Shown here: piece after piece, positions 24,767 to 33,472 of the stretch
Layout of the letters: the number at the start of each line of letters is the position of its first letter
Numbering within the stretch: position 1 is the stretch's first letter
From: Alphaproteobacteria bacterium
Lineage (GTDB): Bacteria; Pseudomonadota; Alphaproteobacteria; SMXS01
DNA length: 64,000 nt
NCBI GenBank assembly: GCA_028284945.1
Contig: JANQQJ010000006.1
Span: 1-64,000, forward strand
Direction: 5' to 3'
Notes under the pieces: model-generated
Databases searched by the model: none
What the model saw: the letters and a program-made list of their open reading frames with translations, nothing else
What the model was told of the DNA's origin: nothing
Made by a program: the position numbers and the translations under genes

Positions 24767-27589
24767 ATGACATCAAAGACGAGTCGGATTCTATCCGCAG
24801 CCGGCCTGGCGTTTGGCTTGATGGCCGCGCAGCCAGCACTGGCCCATATGACCGCGATCGATCCGGGTGTCGCACCCGATGACGTCCAAGGCGGCACGGT
24901 TACGTTGCCGAACGGACAGCAGGCTGATGTTATCAGCCGCGAGCAGTGCGAAGCGCAAAAGACAGGCGATGAGTCCTGTAATGATGGTGAGTTGTTTGTT
25001 CGCACCGCCGCGCCATTGGCAGCGGGCTCGCAGGTCAGCTATTCGGTTGTTGTAAATGGGCAGACCCGCACGGGTACGGCGACAGCCGGTTCCGGCGGCA
25101 GCTTGGCTGGTGTCCTGTCGGCGGCGATCGGAGCGGCATCGCGCGCTGGGCTCGAAACGATTATGTCAACGGCGACGCGTCAAGCGACTGATCTGCAGTC
25201 AACGCCGATTGCAACAACCGCAGTTTCCGCGGAGGCGATTGAAAAGCGCTTTGTTGACGATATTCGCGGCTTGGCCGATCTCGTCCCGAACGTGACGATT
25301 GAGAACATTACGGGCTTCAATGCCGCATCAATCGGTATTCGCGGTACAGGCACCAACGACATTATTACGACCATTGACTCAGCAGTCGGTGTGGTTGTCG
25401 ACGAAATGGCACTGGTGCACACCCAGGGCCAATTGCTGGATCCGTTCGACGTTGAAAACGTCGAAATTCTGCGTGGTCCGCAGGGTACACTGTTCGGTAA
25501 GAACACCACTGGTGGTGTTGTCCTGATCCGGACCAAACGCCCGGTCCACAACGAATACAATGGCCACGTGCAGCTTCGTGCCGGTAATCACAGCACGTTG
25601 GAAGGCCGTGTTGCAGTGAACGTGCCCCTGCTGGAAGACAAGCTCTCCATGCGGTTCGTCGGCACCTATCAGTATGATGCGGGTCAGTACACCAATGACA
25701 AAGTCAGCCAAGTCTATCCCAATGCTGACGGGCAAACGCCACTTGGTTTGCCTGTAAACGGTGACGGCCGCAGCCTGGATGGCACGGATGTGTTCTACGG
25801 ACGTGCCAAGGTGCTGTTCACGCCGTCTGACAACTATGAAGCGCTGCTGACGTTTGAATTGCTGCGCGACCGTTCCGATACGCCGCCGGCAATCAACGAG
25901 ACGCCGCTGGATGGCCAGCTCGATAAGTTCGGCATTCCCCGTGAGTTCCTGTTCAATCCGATCGGCTTCCCGGGCTTCCAGCAGACCTGTCCGGGCGGTG
26001 AGAAAGCCAAGCAGAGCTGTATCTTCAGCACCGGCGTCAGCTTCCGTGACGATGGGCTGCGCATGGAGCGCGGCCACCGCATGGAAGTCGAGGGCATCTA
26101 TCTGGATCAGGAACTTGATCTGGAAAACATGACGATCGAGCTGTTCCTCGGTTACCGTCATCAGAAAGAGCGTCTGCCCAGCACCTATACGGGTGAGGCA
26201 TTCCCGTCACTGTTCGACGCCACGCGTAATCTGGAGCGCCGTCAGTTCCAGGCTGAACTGCGCTTCACGTCCAACTTCGACGGTCCGTTCGACTTCATTG
26301 CTGGTGCCGCTTACTTCACCAATGACAATGACTGGCGCGCGATGAGCTATGTTGGCTTCACCAATGTGCCGATCAATCTCGGCGGCTGTAACATCGTCGA
26401 TCCCGTTGGCGACCCGAACTGTTTCGTCATCAATGGCGCGGCAAACGAACGCCCGAACTTTGCGCAGCTGACCCAAGACGCTGAAGCCATCGGCATCTAC
26501 TTCGAAGGCTACTACCAGATCACCGATGCGCTGCGTTTGACCTTCGGTGCTCGTTATTCCTACGAGAAGAAGACGTTCTTCAAGGGTAATGGCGCATCGC
26601 TGACGCTGGATGAGGTTGAGCTCTTCCGATCCACTGGCGGCGACCGCACCTTGGGTGATATGCTGCTGGAAGGTGTCGATCCGATGAACCCGGGCCGCTT
26701 CAACTTCTTCGTCGACAATCGCGACAGCTGGGACAACGTCACCTTCAAGGGTGTGTTGGACTATGATTTCGGCGATGGCAGCTTTGCCTATTTCAGCTTC
26801 AACCAGGGTTTCAAATCGGGCAGCTTCGCCGAAACCTGTACGTCAATCGGTACGTGTGAGGCGTTTGATGAGGAATCCGCCGACTCTTACGAGTTGGGCT
26901 ATAAGGGTGACTTCTTCGACAACACGGTCCGTGTGAACTTCGCTGCGTTCTATACCAAGATCAACGACGTGGTTCGGTCTCAGGTTGTCCGTATCATCAA
27001 CCAGTTCGGCGACCCCGATCAGGAAACCCAGTTCCGGAACATTGCCGGTCAGGAAAATTATGGTCTCGAACTTGAGATCACCTGGCTGGTCACTGAGAAC
27101 TTCCGGGCGAACTTCAATGGTTCTTACCTGCATTCACGGTATACGGAGTTCTTCACCGATGTTGACGGTGGCGCCGGCAGTGAGACCATGAACGAGTGTT
27201 TGAACCTTGATGAGGCGGGTAACGACGACGCGTCGTGCCTGGGTATCCGCCCGAACTTCGCCCCGACATGGCAGTTCGGTGCCGATTTCACCTGGGACAT
27301 CCCGCTGGGTAATTCCGGCATGATGGTCTGGAACGGCAGCATTCACTGGATGCCGGAATACGAATATTCGGTCTTCAATTCAGACTTCACCCAGGTTCAG
27401 GAGCGTACGCTCATCAACATGAGCCTGACCTGGATTGATCCGCAGGATCGTTTCCAGGTGTCTGTGTTCGTCAAGAACCTGCTCAATGAAACCTATCGTG
27501 TTTCGGCCAACTCCGTTGCCGGCCTCTGGAACTTCTCCCAGTACGGTCAGGATCGGCGTTGGGGCGGTGAGTTGAACTTCCGCTTCTAA
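24767..27589 (+). CDS. TonB-dependent outer-membrane receptor with unusual N-terminal domain
   Basis: This 940-residue receptor actively imports a substrate across the outer membrane using TonB. It has a signal peptide (about residues 1-26, ending ALA). About 90 residues of uncharacterised domain containing Cys-x9-Cys (REQC...DESC) follow. A TonB-box-like stretch (ETIMSTATRQ) comes next, then the plug with NVEILRGPQGTLFGKNTTGG (about 225-245), and the 22-strand barrel ending in ELNFRF. The terminal Phe is the normal assembly signal. The extra domain does not read like an STN or carboxypeptidase-regulatory domain. It diverges from a seven-gene catabolic run and is followed by an MFS transporter, so it probably imports the run's substrate. 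Confidence 0.93.
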   Translation: MTSKTSRILSAAGLAFGLMAAQPALAHMTAIDPGVAPDDVQGGTVTLPNGQQADVISREQCEAQKTGDESCNDGELFVRTAAPLAAGSQVSYSVVVNGQTRTGTATAGSGGSLAGVLSAAIGAASRAGLETIMSTATRQATDLQSTPIATTAVSAEAIEKRFVDDIRGLADLVPNVTIENITGFNAASIGIRGTGTNDIITTIDSAVGVVVDEMALVHTQGQLLDPFDVENVEILRGPQGTLFGKNTTGGVVLIRTKRPVHNEYNGHVQLRAGNHSTLEGRVAVNVPLLEDKLSMRFVGTYQYDAGQYTNDKVSQVYPNADGQTPLGLPVNGDGRSLDGTDVFYGRAKVLFTPSDNYEALLTFELLRDRSDTPPAINETPLDGQLDKFGIPREFLFNPIGFPGFQQTCPGGEKAKQSCIFSTGVSFRDDGLRMERGHRMEVEGIYLDQELDLENMTIELFLGYRHQKERLPSTYTGEAFPSLFDATRNLERRQFQAELRFTSNFDGPFDFIAGAAYFTNDNDWRAMSYVGFTNVPINLGGCNIVDPVGDPNCFVINGAANERPNFAQLTQDAEAIGIYFEGYYQITDALRLTFGARYSYEKKTFFKGNGASLTLDEVELFRSTGGDRTLGDMLLEGVDPMNPGRFNFFVDNRDSWDNVTFKGVLDYDFGDGSFAYFSFNQGFKSGSFAETCTSIGTCEAFDEESADSYELGYKGDFFDNTVRVNFAAFYTKINDVVRSQVVRIINQFGDPDQETQFRNIAGQENYGLELEITWLVTENFRANFNGSYLHSRYTEFFTDVDGGAGSETMNECLNLDEAGNDDASCLGIRPNFAPTWQFGADFTWDIPLGNSGMMVWNGSIHWMPEYEYSVFNSDFTQVQERTLINMSLTWIDPQDRFQVSVFVKNLLNETYRVSANSVAGLWNFSQYGQDRRWGGELNFRF

Positions 27590-27616
27590 GCTACGGCTGA
27601 CGATACCAACAGAAGG

Positions 27617-27643
27617 GGCGGGTGCTGCGGCACCCGCCTTTTT
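27617..27643 (+). terminator. Rho-independent terminator after the TonB receptor gene
   Basis: A perfect 9-bp stem, GGCGGGTGC (27617-27625) and GCACCCGCC (27630-27638), has a TGCG loop and is followed by TTTTT at 39-43. It ends the receptor transcript 28 bp after the stop, so the MFS gene probably has its own promoter or depends on read-through. Confidence 0.92.
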
Positions 27644-27703
27644 GTTTGTATCGAACGCCAATAATCAGTTGATTGCCAGCCTCAGCCATAGGCTAATGAA
27701 CTC

Positions 27704-29089
27704 ATGAGTTCCCAACCCGCCGCGACAGAGAGTGCGCCTGGATCAGGCGCTTCAGAACCTCCCTGGCCCAACATCCGCTATGCGTGGTTTGTCGTCTTCA
27801 TCCTCTATATCGCGTCGATCTTCTCGTTTCTCGACCGGCAGATTATTTCGCTGATGGTTGAAGACATTAAGGTCGACCTTGGCCTGACTGACTTCCAGAT
27901 CGGGATGGTGCAGGGGCTTCCCTTCGGGCTGTTCTACGCTTTGATGTCGATCCCCATCGCGCTGGCGGCAGACCGCTATAACCGCCGGAACATCATCGTC
28001 ATCGGCGTGACGTTCTGGAGCCTGGCGACGGCCGCATGCGGCCTGGCGGCCAATTTCTGGCATCTGTTCCTGGCCCGCGTCGGCGTGGGCAGCGGCGAAG
28101 CGACCCTGAGTCCGTCCGCCTATTCCATGATCAGCGACTATTTCCCCAAGTCTAAGCTGGCATTGGCCATGGCTGTGTTCACCATGGGCAATCTGACCGG
28201 TGTGGGTCTGGCGATGATTCTGGGCGGCGAAGTGATTGCTTATGCCAAGAGCCTGGGCAGCCTGGAATTCTGGCTTCTGGGCGAACTGCGGCCCTGGCAA
28301 TTCTCGTTCATCGTGATCGGTTTGCCTGGCGTATTGCTGGCGATGTGTGTGTTTCTGATCCGTGAACCCGTAAGGCGTGGCCGGCTTAACGCGGACGGTG
28401 CGTCGGAGACAGACGGAACCAGCCTGAAGGAGTTCTTCGCTTTTGCTGGCCAGCACAAACTGACCTTTGCGTCGCTGTTTGGCAGCTTTACGCTTTTGGT
28501 GCTGGTCGCCTATGGCAACTTCGGCTGGGTACCGACCTTCCTTATCCGCACCTATGGCATGACAGAGGTTCAGGCCGGCGCCGCCTATGGCACCGTGGTG
28601 CTGTTCTTTGGTACCAGTGGCGCCTTCTTCGGCGGTTGGTTATCAAGCTGGCTGGCCAAACGGGGGCATGGCGACGCGCCCTATCGGGCGACTATGCTGT
28701 GTTCCATTCCCACCGCGCCCCTGGCGCTGGCGGCGTTCGTTTTATCGCCGAACGAGAATTGGTCGGTCGCGCTGCTGGCGCCGCTTCAATTTGTTGGGGC
28801 CGTTCCGGCCGGGCTGGCCGCGACGGCGATGATGACGATCACACCCAATCAGATGCGGGCCAAGATCGGCTCTGCCTATCTGTTTTTCAGCAACGCGATT
28901 GGACTGAGCCTGGGTGCGACCACCGTCGGGTTCCTGACGACCTATGTGTTTCATGATCCAGCGCGGGTGGATTACTCGCTGGCCATTGTCAACTGCATCG
29001 GCGCGCCGCTGGCCGTGATCGTGATCTGGTTTGGCATGAAGCCGTTTCGCGCCAGCCTCGAAAGGGTTGAAAGCCAGGCGACGGCTTAG
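27704..29089 (+). CDS. MFS transporter (spinster-like)
   Basis: This 461-residue 12-helix inner-membrane carrier is of the major facilitator superfamily. Helix 1 carries FSFLDRQIISLM and loop 2-3 has the ADRYNRR signature. Helix 4-5 shows the GVGSGEATLSPSAYSMISDYFP stretch typical of spinster-type MFS. It lies just downstream of the TonB receptor, behind a terminator. The pair gives an outer- then inner-membrane import path for a hydrophobic substrate; the substrate is inferred only from context. The start is ATG 27704. Confidence 0.88.
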   Translation: MSSQPAATESAPGSGASEPPWPNIRYAWFVVFILYIASIFSFLDRQIISLMVEDIKVDLGLTDFQIGMVQGLPFGLFYALMSIPIALAADRYNRRNIIVIGVTFWSLATAACGLAANFWHLFLARVGVGSGEATLSPSAYSMISDYFPKSKLALAMAVFTMGNLTGVGLAMILGGEVIAYAKSLGSLEFWLLGELRPWQFSFIVIGLPGVLLAMCVFLIREPVRRGRLNADGASETDGTSLKEFFAFAGQHKLTFASLFGSFTLLVLVAYGNFGWVPTFLIRTYGMTEVQAGAAYGTVVLFFGTSGAFFGGWLSSWLAKRGHGDAPYRATMLCSIPTAPLALAAFVLSPNENWSVALLAPLQFVGAVPAGLAATAMMTITPNQMRAKIGSAYLFFSNAIGLSLGATTVGFLTTYVFHDPARVDYSLAIVNCIGAPLAVIVIWFGMKPFRASLERVESQATA

Positions 29090-29096
29090 GCAGCCA

Positions 29097-30668
29097 TTAC
29101 TCGGCGGCTGCCCCGGGGGCGGGTGGTGGCGACTTGCGCCGGCGGCTGACCGCGGGCTTCTTGGCTGCAGAGCTCTTTGCGGTTCTGCTCTTCGCCGTTC
29201 TGCTTTTGGCCGCAGGTTTGCGGCGCGGCGGGGTCGGCTTCTTCGGCGGGATTGCGGCATCGCGCAGCTCAATGAAGGCTTCGCGCAGGCAGCTGATATA
29301 GAATTCCGGATCCGGCATAACCTCGCGGTCGGACATCGCGGTAATCGTCACCTTGCTGTTATAGCTCAGGACTGTGTGGAACAGCGCCTGGGCGTTCTGG
29401 ACAATGCCAAGGCCATATTGATTGACCAGTTCGGCACCACAGAAATAGAGCGGTTGCTGCGGTCCGGGAACGTTCGTGACCACCGTGTTGAAGCTGGGCT
29501 GCATCTGCGTGGCCAACCCCATCTGAGAGAACATCCGCGCGGCCATCCCCGTCGTCGCAGAAGGGATGAACTGGCTGAAATCGGTCATCAGTCGGGCGCC
29601 AACGGCGTTGGTCAACTCTTTTGAATCCGCCGTCGAGTTGCGGACGGCTTCCAGGCGCTGAAGCGGATCGGCGATATCAGTACCCAGTGACGCCAGCATG
29701 CCGGCCACCTCGTTGCCGCCATTGCGGGCGTTGGCGGCGTCGCTCCGTACGGAGACCGGCGACAGGGTGATCAGCGACTTATCCGCGGGGAGCTCCCCGC
29801 GCGCTTCAAGGTAACGGCGCAGTGCGCCGCCCGTTATGGCGATTACGACGTCGTTGACTGTCGCGCCGCGCACGGCATTCTTCATCTCACGGATATCGGA
29901 CAGATCGACCGAAATTCCGTTGACCACACGGTGGCCCGAGACCTCGCCGTTGAAGCGGGTTTGCGGCACGTCTCCAATCGGGGATGGCATGCGGATGGCG
30001 TCTTCGCCAATCGTGGCCAGCAAACGCGTCGAGGCGGGGACGGATTCAGCCATGACGCGCATGAACTTCATTGGTTGGGCCAGATTATTCAAATAGGCAC
30101 GCCCCAAGAGTTCTAGTTCATTGGGGGGGCTGTCGGGCGACCACGGTTCAGGGTCACCCTGGCGAAGCCCGGGTTCGGTTTCATGAAGCGCGGTATTCAT
30201 CGCCACACTCGAAACACCGTCGATAGCGGCGTGGTGTAGCTTGGTAATTATCGCAAAGCTGCCGGGCGGCAGGCCTTCGACATTGTCGAGGCCTTCAACC
30301 ACATGCATCGACCAAAGCGGGCGCTTCAGGTCGAGCGGGCGGTCGTAGATTCGTGAGGCCAGAATACATAATTGCCGCCAGTCGCCGGGCTGCGGCAGCG
30401 CGACGTGACGAACGTGATATTCCAGATCGAACTTATCGTCATCCACCCAATAGGGATGGTCCAGGTTCAGGGGAACACTGGCAACTTTCTGACGGTACCT
30501 GGGGGCGCGGTGTATCCGCGCCGCCAGGTAGGTCAGTATCTGGCGGAAGCGAAGCTTGGCGCCGGGGACGGTCGACTGATCGTAGATGTAAAGCCCGCCA
30601 ATGTGGTTTGAGACGCGCTCGTTCTCCAGGTAGAGAAAGGATGCATCAAGCGGGCTTAATTGTTCCAT
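29097..30668 (-). CDS. Wax ester synthase/diacylglycerol acyltransferase (WS/DGAT)
   Basis: This 523-residue enzyme esterifies a fatty acyl-CoA to a fatty alcohol or diacylglycerol, making wax ester or triacylglycerol. The catalytic HHAAIDG is at residues 145-151. PLW (about 117-119) and VNDVVIAITGGALR (about 275) are also family signatures. The last 45 residues are a Lys/Arg/Ala/Pro-rich tail with repeated AKSRTAKS units, not part of the usual fold. It is 33 bp downstream of a phasin gene in the same orientation. The pair suggests a lipid-granule locus. A long tail of this type may bind nucleic acid or granule surface; that is inference. Confidence 0.92.
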   Translation of the reverse strand: MEQLSPLDASFLYLENERVSNHIGGLYIYDQSTVPGAKLRFRQILTYLAARIHRAPRYRQKVASVPLNLDHPYWVDDDKFDLEYHVRHVALPQPGDWRQLCILASRIYDRPLDLKRPLWSMHVVEGLDNVEGLPPGSFAIITKLHHAAIDGVSSVAMNTALHETEPGLRQGDPEPWSPDSPPNELELLGRAYLNNLAQPMKFMRVMAESVPASTRLLATIGEDAIRMPSPIGDVPQTRFNGEVSGHRVVNGISVDLSDIREMKNAVRGATVNDVVIAITGGALRRYLEARGELPADKSLITLSPVSVRSDAANARNGGNEVAGMLASLGTDIADPLQRLEAVRNSTADSKELTNAVGARLMTDFSQFIPSATTGMAARMFSQMGLATQMQPSFNTVVTNVPGPQQPLYFCGAELVNQYGLGIVQNAQALFHTVLSYNSKVTITAMSDREVMPDPEFYISCLREAFIELRDAAIPPKKPTPPRRKPAAKSRTAKSRTAKSSAAKKPAVSRRRKSPPPAPGAAAE

Positions 30669-30701
30669 CGACGGGCCGACCGTTCCTAAAGCGACGCTGG
30701 C

Positions 30702-31130
30702 TTATTTGGCAGACGCCTGAAGGTCGCTGACAGATTCCTGCCAACGGCGGCCCAGAACGCTCCAGGCTTCAGTCTGCGACTTGCTGGCGATCTCGGCCAG
30801 TTCGCGGAAATTGGCGACGGACTTTTCGAAGTTCTCGCGCGCGACTTCAGCGGGCTTCGACATCAGGTCGCCGCCGTTGCCGGATGTCAGGCTCTGCGCC
30901 GAATCCTGGAACTGCGTGAACGCTTCGGTCAGCATTTCCTGCTGGCGCGAGGCGAGGGTCTGCATGCCTTCAACGGTAATGCGGCCGGCTTCGCTGATCG
31001 CATCCATGTTGGCCTGGCCGGTCTTCATGACCGCGTCCATGTCCATGCCCGGCAGGTTGGCCGGCTGGAACTGTGACATCTGCTTGGAAAAAGTCTCGAA
31101 CATCTCTGAAAACGGGTTGGTCTGGCTCAT
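30702..31130 (-). CDS. Phasin family protein
   Basis: This 142-residue mostly helical protein is of the phasin_2 type. Repeated short amphipathic helices carry the typical Q/E/A-rich segments RQQEMLTEAFTQFQD and ENFEKSVANFRELAEIASKSQTEA. Phasins coat polyhydroxyalkanoate granules, and similar proteins coat other storage bodies. ATG 31130 is chosen because GGAGAGCTCC precedes it. The gene sits between the WS/DGAT gene and a candidate PhaR-regulated promoter. No PHA synthase is in the window, so coating of neutral-lipid bodies is an alternative role. Confidence 0.85.
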   Translation of the reverse strand: MSQTNPFSEMFETFSKQMSQFQPANLPGMDMDAVMKTGQANMDAISEAGRITVEGMQTLASRQQEMLTEAFTQFQDSAQSLTSGNGGDLMSKPAEVARENFEKSVANFRELAEIASKSQTEAWSVLGRRWQESVSDLQASAK

Positions 31131-31211
31131 TGGAGCTCTCCTTGTTGTGCCTTCATACTGGCTCACAAAAGCCGATCTCGACCGTCTTGTAGGCATGGCC
31201 ACCGTCTTTTG

Positions 31212-31248
31212 TTGCACTGCAATATAAATACGAAAATGTATATTGCAA
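31212..31248 (-). promoter_or_regulatory. Phasin promoter with TTGCA-type operator
   Basis: On the minus strand, TTGCAA (31243-31248) and TATATT (31221-31226) are spaced 16 bp as a sigma70-like promoter. A TTGCACTGCAA palindrome (31212-31222) overlaps the -10. A 9-bp inverted repeat TGCAATATA/TATATTGCA (31218-31226, 31239-31247) spans the core. TGCA-type palindromes are known PhaR targets in phasin promoters. The remaining 310-bp gap to the hydrolase is AT-richer and shows no other clear site. Confidence 0.5.
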
Positions 31249-31440
31249 CCGCTAAATTGGGTGAAGCCATTGGAAAGTAGGGTGAAATAGGTGGGGGTTA
31301 AGTTACCACCCCGTTACATCCCGCGGATTCTTGATGCAAATGCAAATAAATCAAGGGGTTACCGCAGGCGAAAATGGGCGATAGGATGACATTAGTGTTA
31401 CCGCCATTTGACGTGGTTTTCTCATGACAAGGCCCACTTG

Positions 31441-32223
31441 ATGAACATGCACACGCAGCACGAGACCCAGCAATATCCCGCTCCATCGGCGCTTTGGTCG
31501 TTGCTGGAGCCGGCACGGGCCTTCACGGAAATCGGCATGTTGACGGCGTCTTACCCCTTTCTGGCAACGGTCCCACGCGGCGATGGCCACCCGGTGATGG
31601 TGCTGCCTGGATTTATGGGTAGTGACAGCTCAACGGCGGTCCTGCGTAACTTCCTGACGACGCTGGGCTATGAAGTTTACCCGTGGGCCCTGGGGCGCAA
31701 TTTCGGCCCGCGCGGCGATATCGAGCACCGCATGGTCGAACGGGTTAATCATTTGGCGGCGACTCACGGCGAACAGGTCAGCCTGGTTGGTTGGAGCCTG
31801 GGCGGTGTTTTTGCCCGGCAGATCGCCCGTGACATTCCCGACGCGGTTCGTCAGGTCATTACCCTGGGCAGCCCATTCGGCAGTCCCGGACAGGGCGGCA
31901 CGAACAAGGAAATATCCGAACTCTACGAGATGCTGTCGGGCGATTATGTCAGCCACAAGCCCGCACATGAGCACGCGTGGCTGCGGTCGCGTCCGCCGGT
32001 GCCCAGCACGGCGATTTTCTCCAAGACAGATGGTGTTGCTGTCTGGCAGGTCTGCGTCGAAGACCCGCACGATTATACCGACAATATCGAAGTCTGCGGC
32101 AGCCATACCGGATTGGGTTTCAACCCGATGGTCCTCTATGCGGTCGCTGACCGGCTTGCCCAGGACGCCGATGAATGGGAGCCGTTCGACCGCAGTGGCA
32201 TGCGGAGCGTCTTTTACGGATAA
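31441..32223 (+). CDS. Alpha/beta hydrolase (lipase-like)
   Basis: This 260-residue alpha/beta hydrolase has the nucleophile elbow GWSLGG and an upstream VLPGFMG oxyanion loop. The likely catalytic His is in GSHTGLGFNP near residue 220. No signal peptide is evident. It diverges from the phasin/WS-DGAT unit, so it could hydrolyse stored lipid or PHA; that is inference. Two ATGs are close (31441 and 31447), and AAGG precedes the first. An NTF2-like gene follows after 36 bp. Confidence 0.8.
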   Translation: MNMHTQHETQQYPAPSALWSLLEPARAFTEIGMLTASYPFLATVPRGDGHPVMVLPGFMGSDSSTAVLRNFLTTLGYEVYPWALGRNFGPRGDIEHRMVERVNHLAATHGEQVSLVGWSLGGVFARQIARDIPDAVRQVITLGSPFGSPGQGGTNKEISELYEMLSGDYVSHKPAHEHAWLRSRPPVPSTAIFSKTDGVAVWQVCVEDPHDYTDNIEVCGSHTGLGFNPMVLYAVADRLAQDADEWEPFDRSGMRSVFYG

Positions 32224-32259
32224 TCTCCGCGGCCTTCCCGGCCATTAAGGAGATGTTCC

Positions 32260-32820
32260 ATGGCAGCCGATTCTGCCCCAATTCCTTCCCTTGTTCAGGA
32301 TGTGATCGACAAACAGGCGATCACAGAAATCATCTATCGCTATTGCCGCGGTCTCGACCGGATGGACAAGGCACTCACCCTGTCCTGCTGGCACGAAGGC
32401 GGTACTGACGATCACGGCGCGTTGTTCAGCGGCACTGCTGAAGACTTTGTCGCCTGGGTCTGGCCGGTACATGAGGCGATGGAGCGCACGCAGCACACCA
32501 TCAGCAACATCCTGATTCAGGTGGATGGCGACAGGGCGGGTGCTGAGTCCTATTACACGGTCTATCTGCGCACCCCGGCCGAGGGTGGTGTCGTCGATAT
32601 TGTCGGGGGCGGGCGCTACTGTGACGAGTTCGAAAAGATCGACGGCGTCTGGCGAATCAGGCACCGGCAATCGGTCAGCGACTGGACCCAGGTGTTACCG
32701 GTGGGGGAGCAGAACCTGTCAGGTGCAATTCCGCCAAACAATCCGGACAACCGGACGATCACTGGCGTCCGTGATCCGTCCGACTATTCCTATCAGGTTC
32801 TGAAGCGCGTTTTCGGTTAG
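32260..32820 (+). CDS. NTF2-like / SnoaL-like protein
   Basis: This 186-residue protein has an NTF2-like fold with the typical N-terminal helix IIYRYCRGLDRMDKAL and central AMERTQHTISNILIQ strand. Relatives include bile-acid 7-alpha-dehydratase-like and ring-hydroxylating beta-subunit-like proteins. The His in ERTQHTISN and the Asp in YRYCRGLD are candidate active-site residues. It lies 36 bp after the hydrolase and is convergent with DUF937. The substrate is unknown. Confidence 0.8.
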   Translation: MAADSAPIPSLVQDVIDKQAITEIIYRYCRGLDRMDKALTLSCWHEGGTDDHGALFSGTAEDFVAWVWPVHEAMERTQHTISNILIQVDGDRAGAESYYTVYLRTPAEGGVVDIVGGGRYCDEFEKIDGVWRIRHRQSVSDWTQVLPVGEQNLSGAIPPNNPDNRTITGVRDPSDYSYQVLKRVFG

Positions 32821-32825
32821 CCGGG

Positions 32826-33419
32826 TTACCGGCGTTTGAGAAAACTGCCCAGCAAACTCCCGCCGACCTCCGTGATCTCATCCATCACGCTGCCATCGCC
32901 GTCTGCATCCAGCATCTTGGTGATGCCGCTCAGTCCGTCAGGCAGCGCCGCTTCGGCCTGGGATCTTTCACTTTGAAGCAGATCGGTCAATTCACCGGCG
33001 CCCAGATTGTCCTGCTGCTTCTTGCGGCTAAGCGCCGCCATGATGATCGGCGCCAGCATCGCCAGAATCTTGCCGGCTGAACCCGTGTCGATTCCGCTGG
33101 CTTTGGAAACGGCCTGTGCGGCGTCGCCCTGGCGGTTGCCCAGCAGGTGTCCCAGAATGCCACCGCCATGTTGACTGGTCATCGCGCCAATCAGCCCCGG
33201 AAGGTTGTCCAGAATGCCGCCATCATGGTCGCGGTCCAGGGCACCCATCAACCCAGGCGCACCACCGGATTGCGTGTTTTTGGCCAAACCGGTGGTCAGC
33301 ATCGCCAGAGCCGGCGGAATGGCCGCTTCCAGTTGATCGCGAGGCACACTGGCTTCCGCGCTCATCGCATCCAGCGCCGGGCGGTCCAGCGCCTGTTGAA
33401 TCAGGTCCATAAGTTCCAT
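32826..33419 (-). CDS. DUF937 family protein
   Basis: This 197-residue protein has the DUF937 arrangement of short glycine-rich repeats and hydrophobic helices (SQHGGGILGHLLGNRQ, KILAMLAPIIMAAL). DUF937 proteins are of unknown function and are often near envelope or regulatory genes. It is 53 bp downstream of the HerA-like gene on the same strand, so the two are probably co-transcribed. No signal peptide is obvious. Confidence 0.8.
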   Translation of the reverse strand: MELMDLIQQALDRPALDAMSAEASVPRDQLEAAIPPALAMLTTGLAKNTQSGGAPGLMGALDRDHDGGILDNLPGLIGAMTSQHGGGILGHLLGNRQGDAAQAVSKASGIDTGSAGKILAMLAPIIMAALSRKKQQDNLGAGELTDLLQSERSQAEAALPDGLSGITKMLDADGDGSVMDEITEVGGSLLGSFLKRR

Positions 33420-33472
33420 GTGACTCTCCTGTTCATGGGGTGACGCGGCCAGCGCCGCGTAACGGTGTTTGA

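Noticed and set aside
25379-26161. Antisense frame of about 260 codons inside the TonB receptor
   Set aside because: The receptor frame is continuous and motif-rich; this is a shadow.
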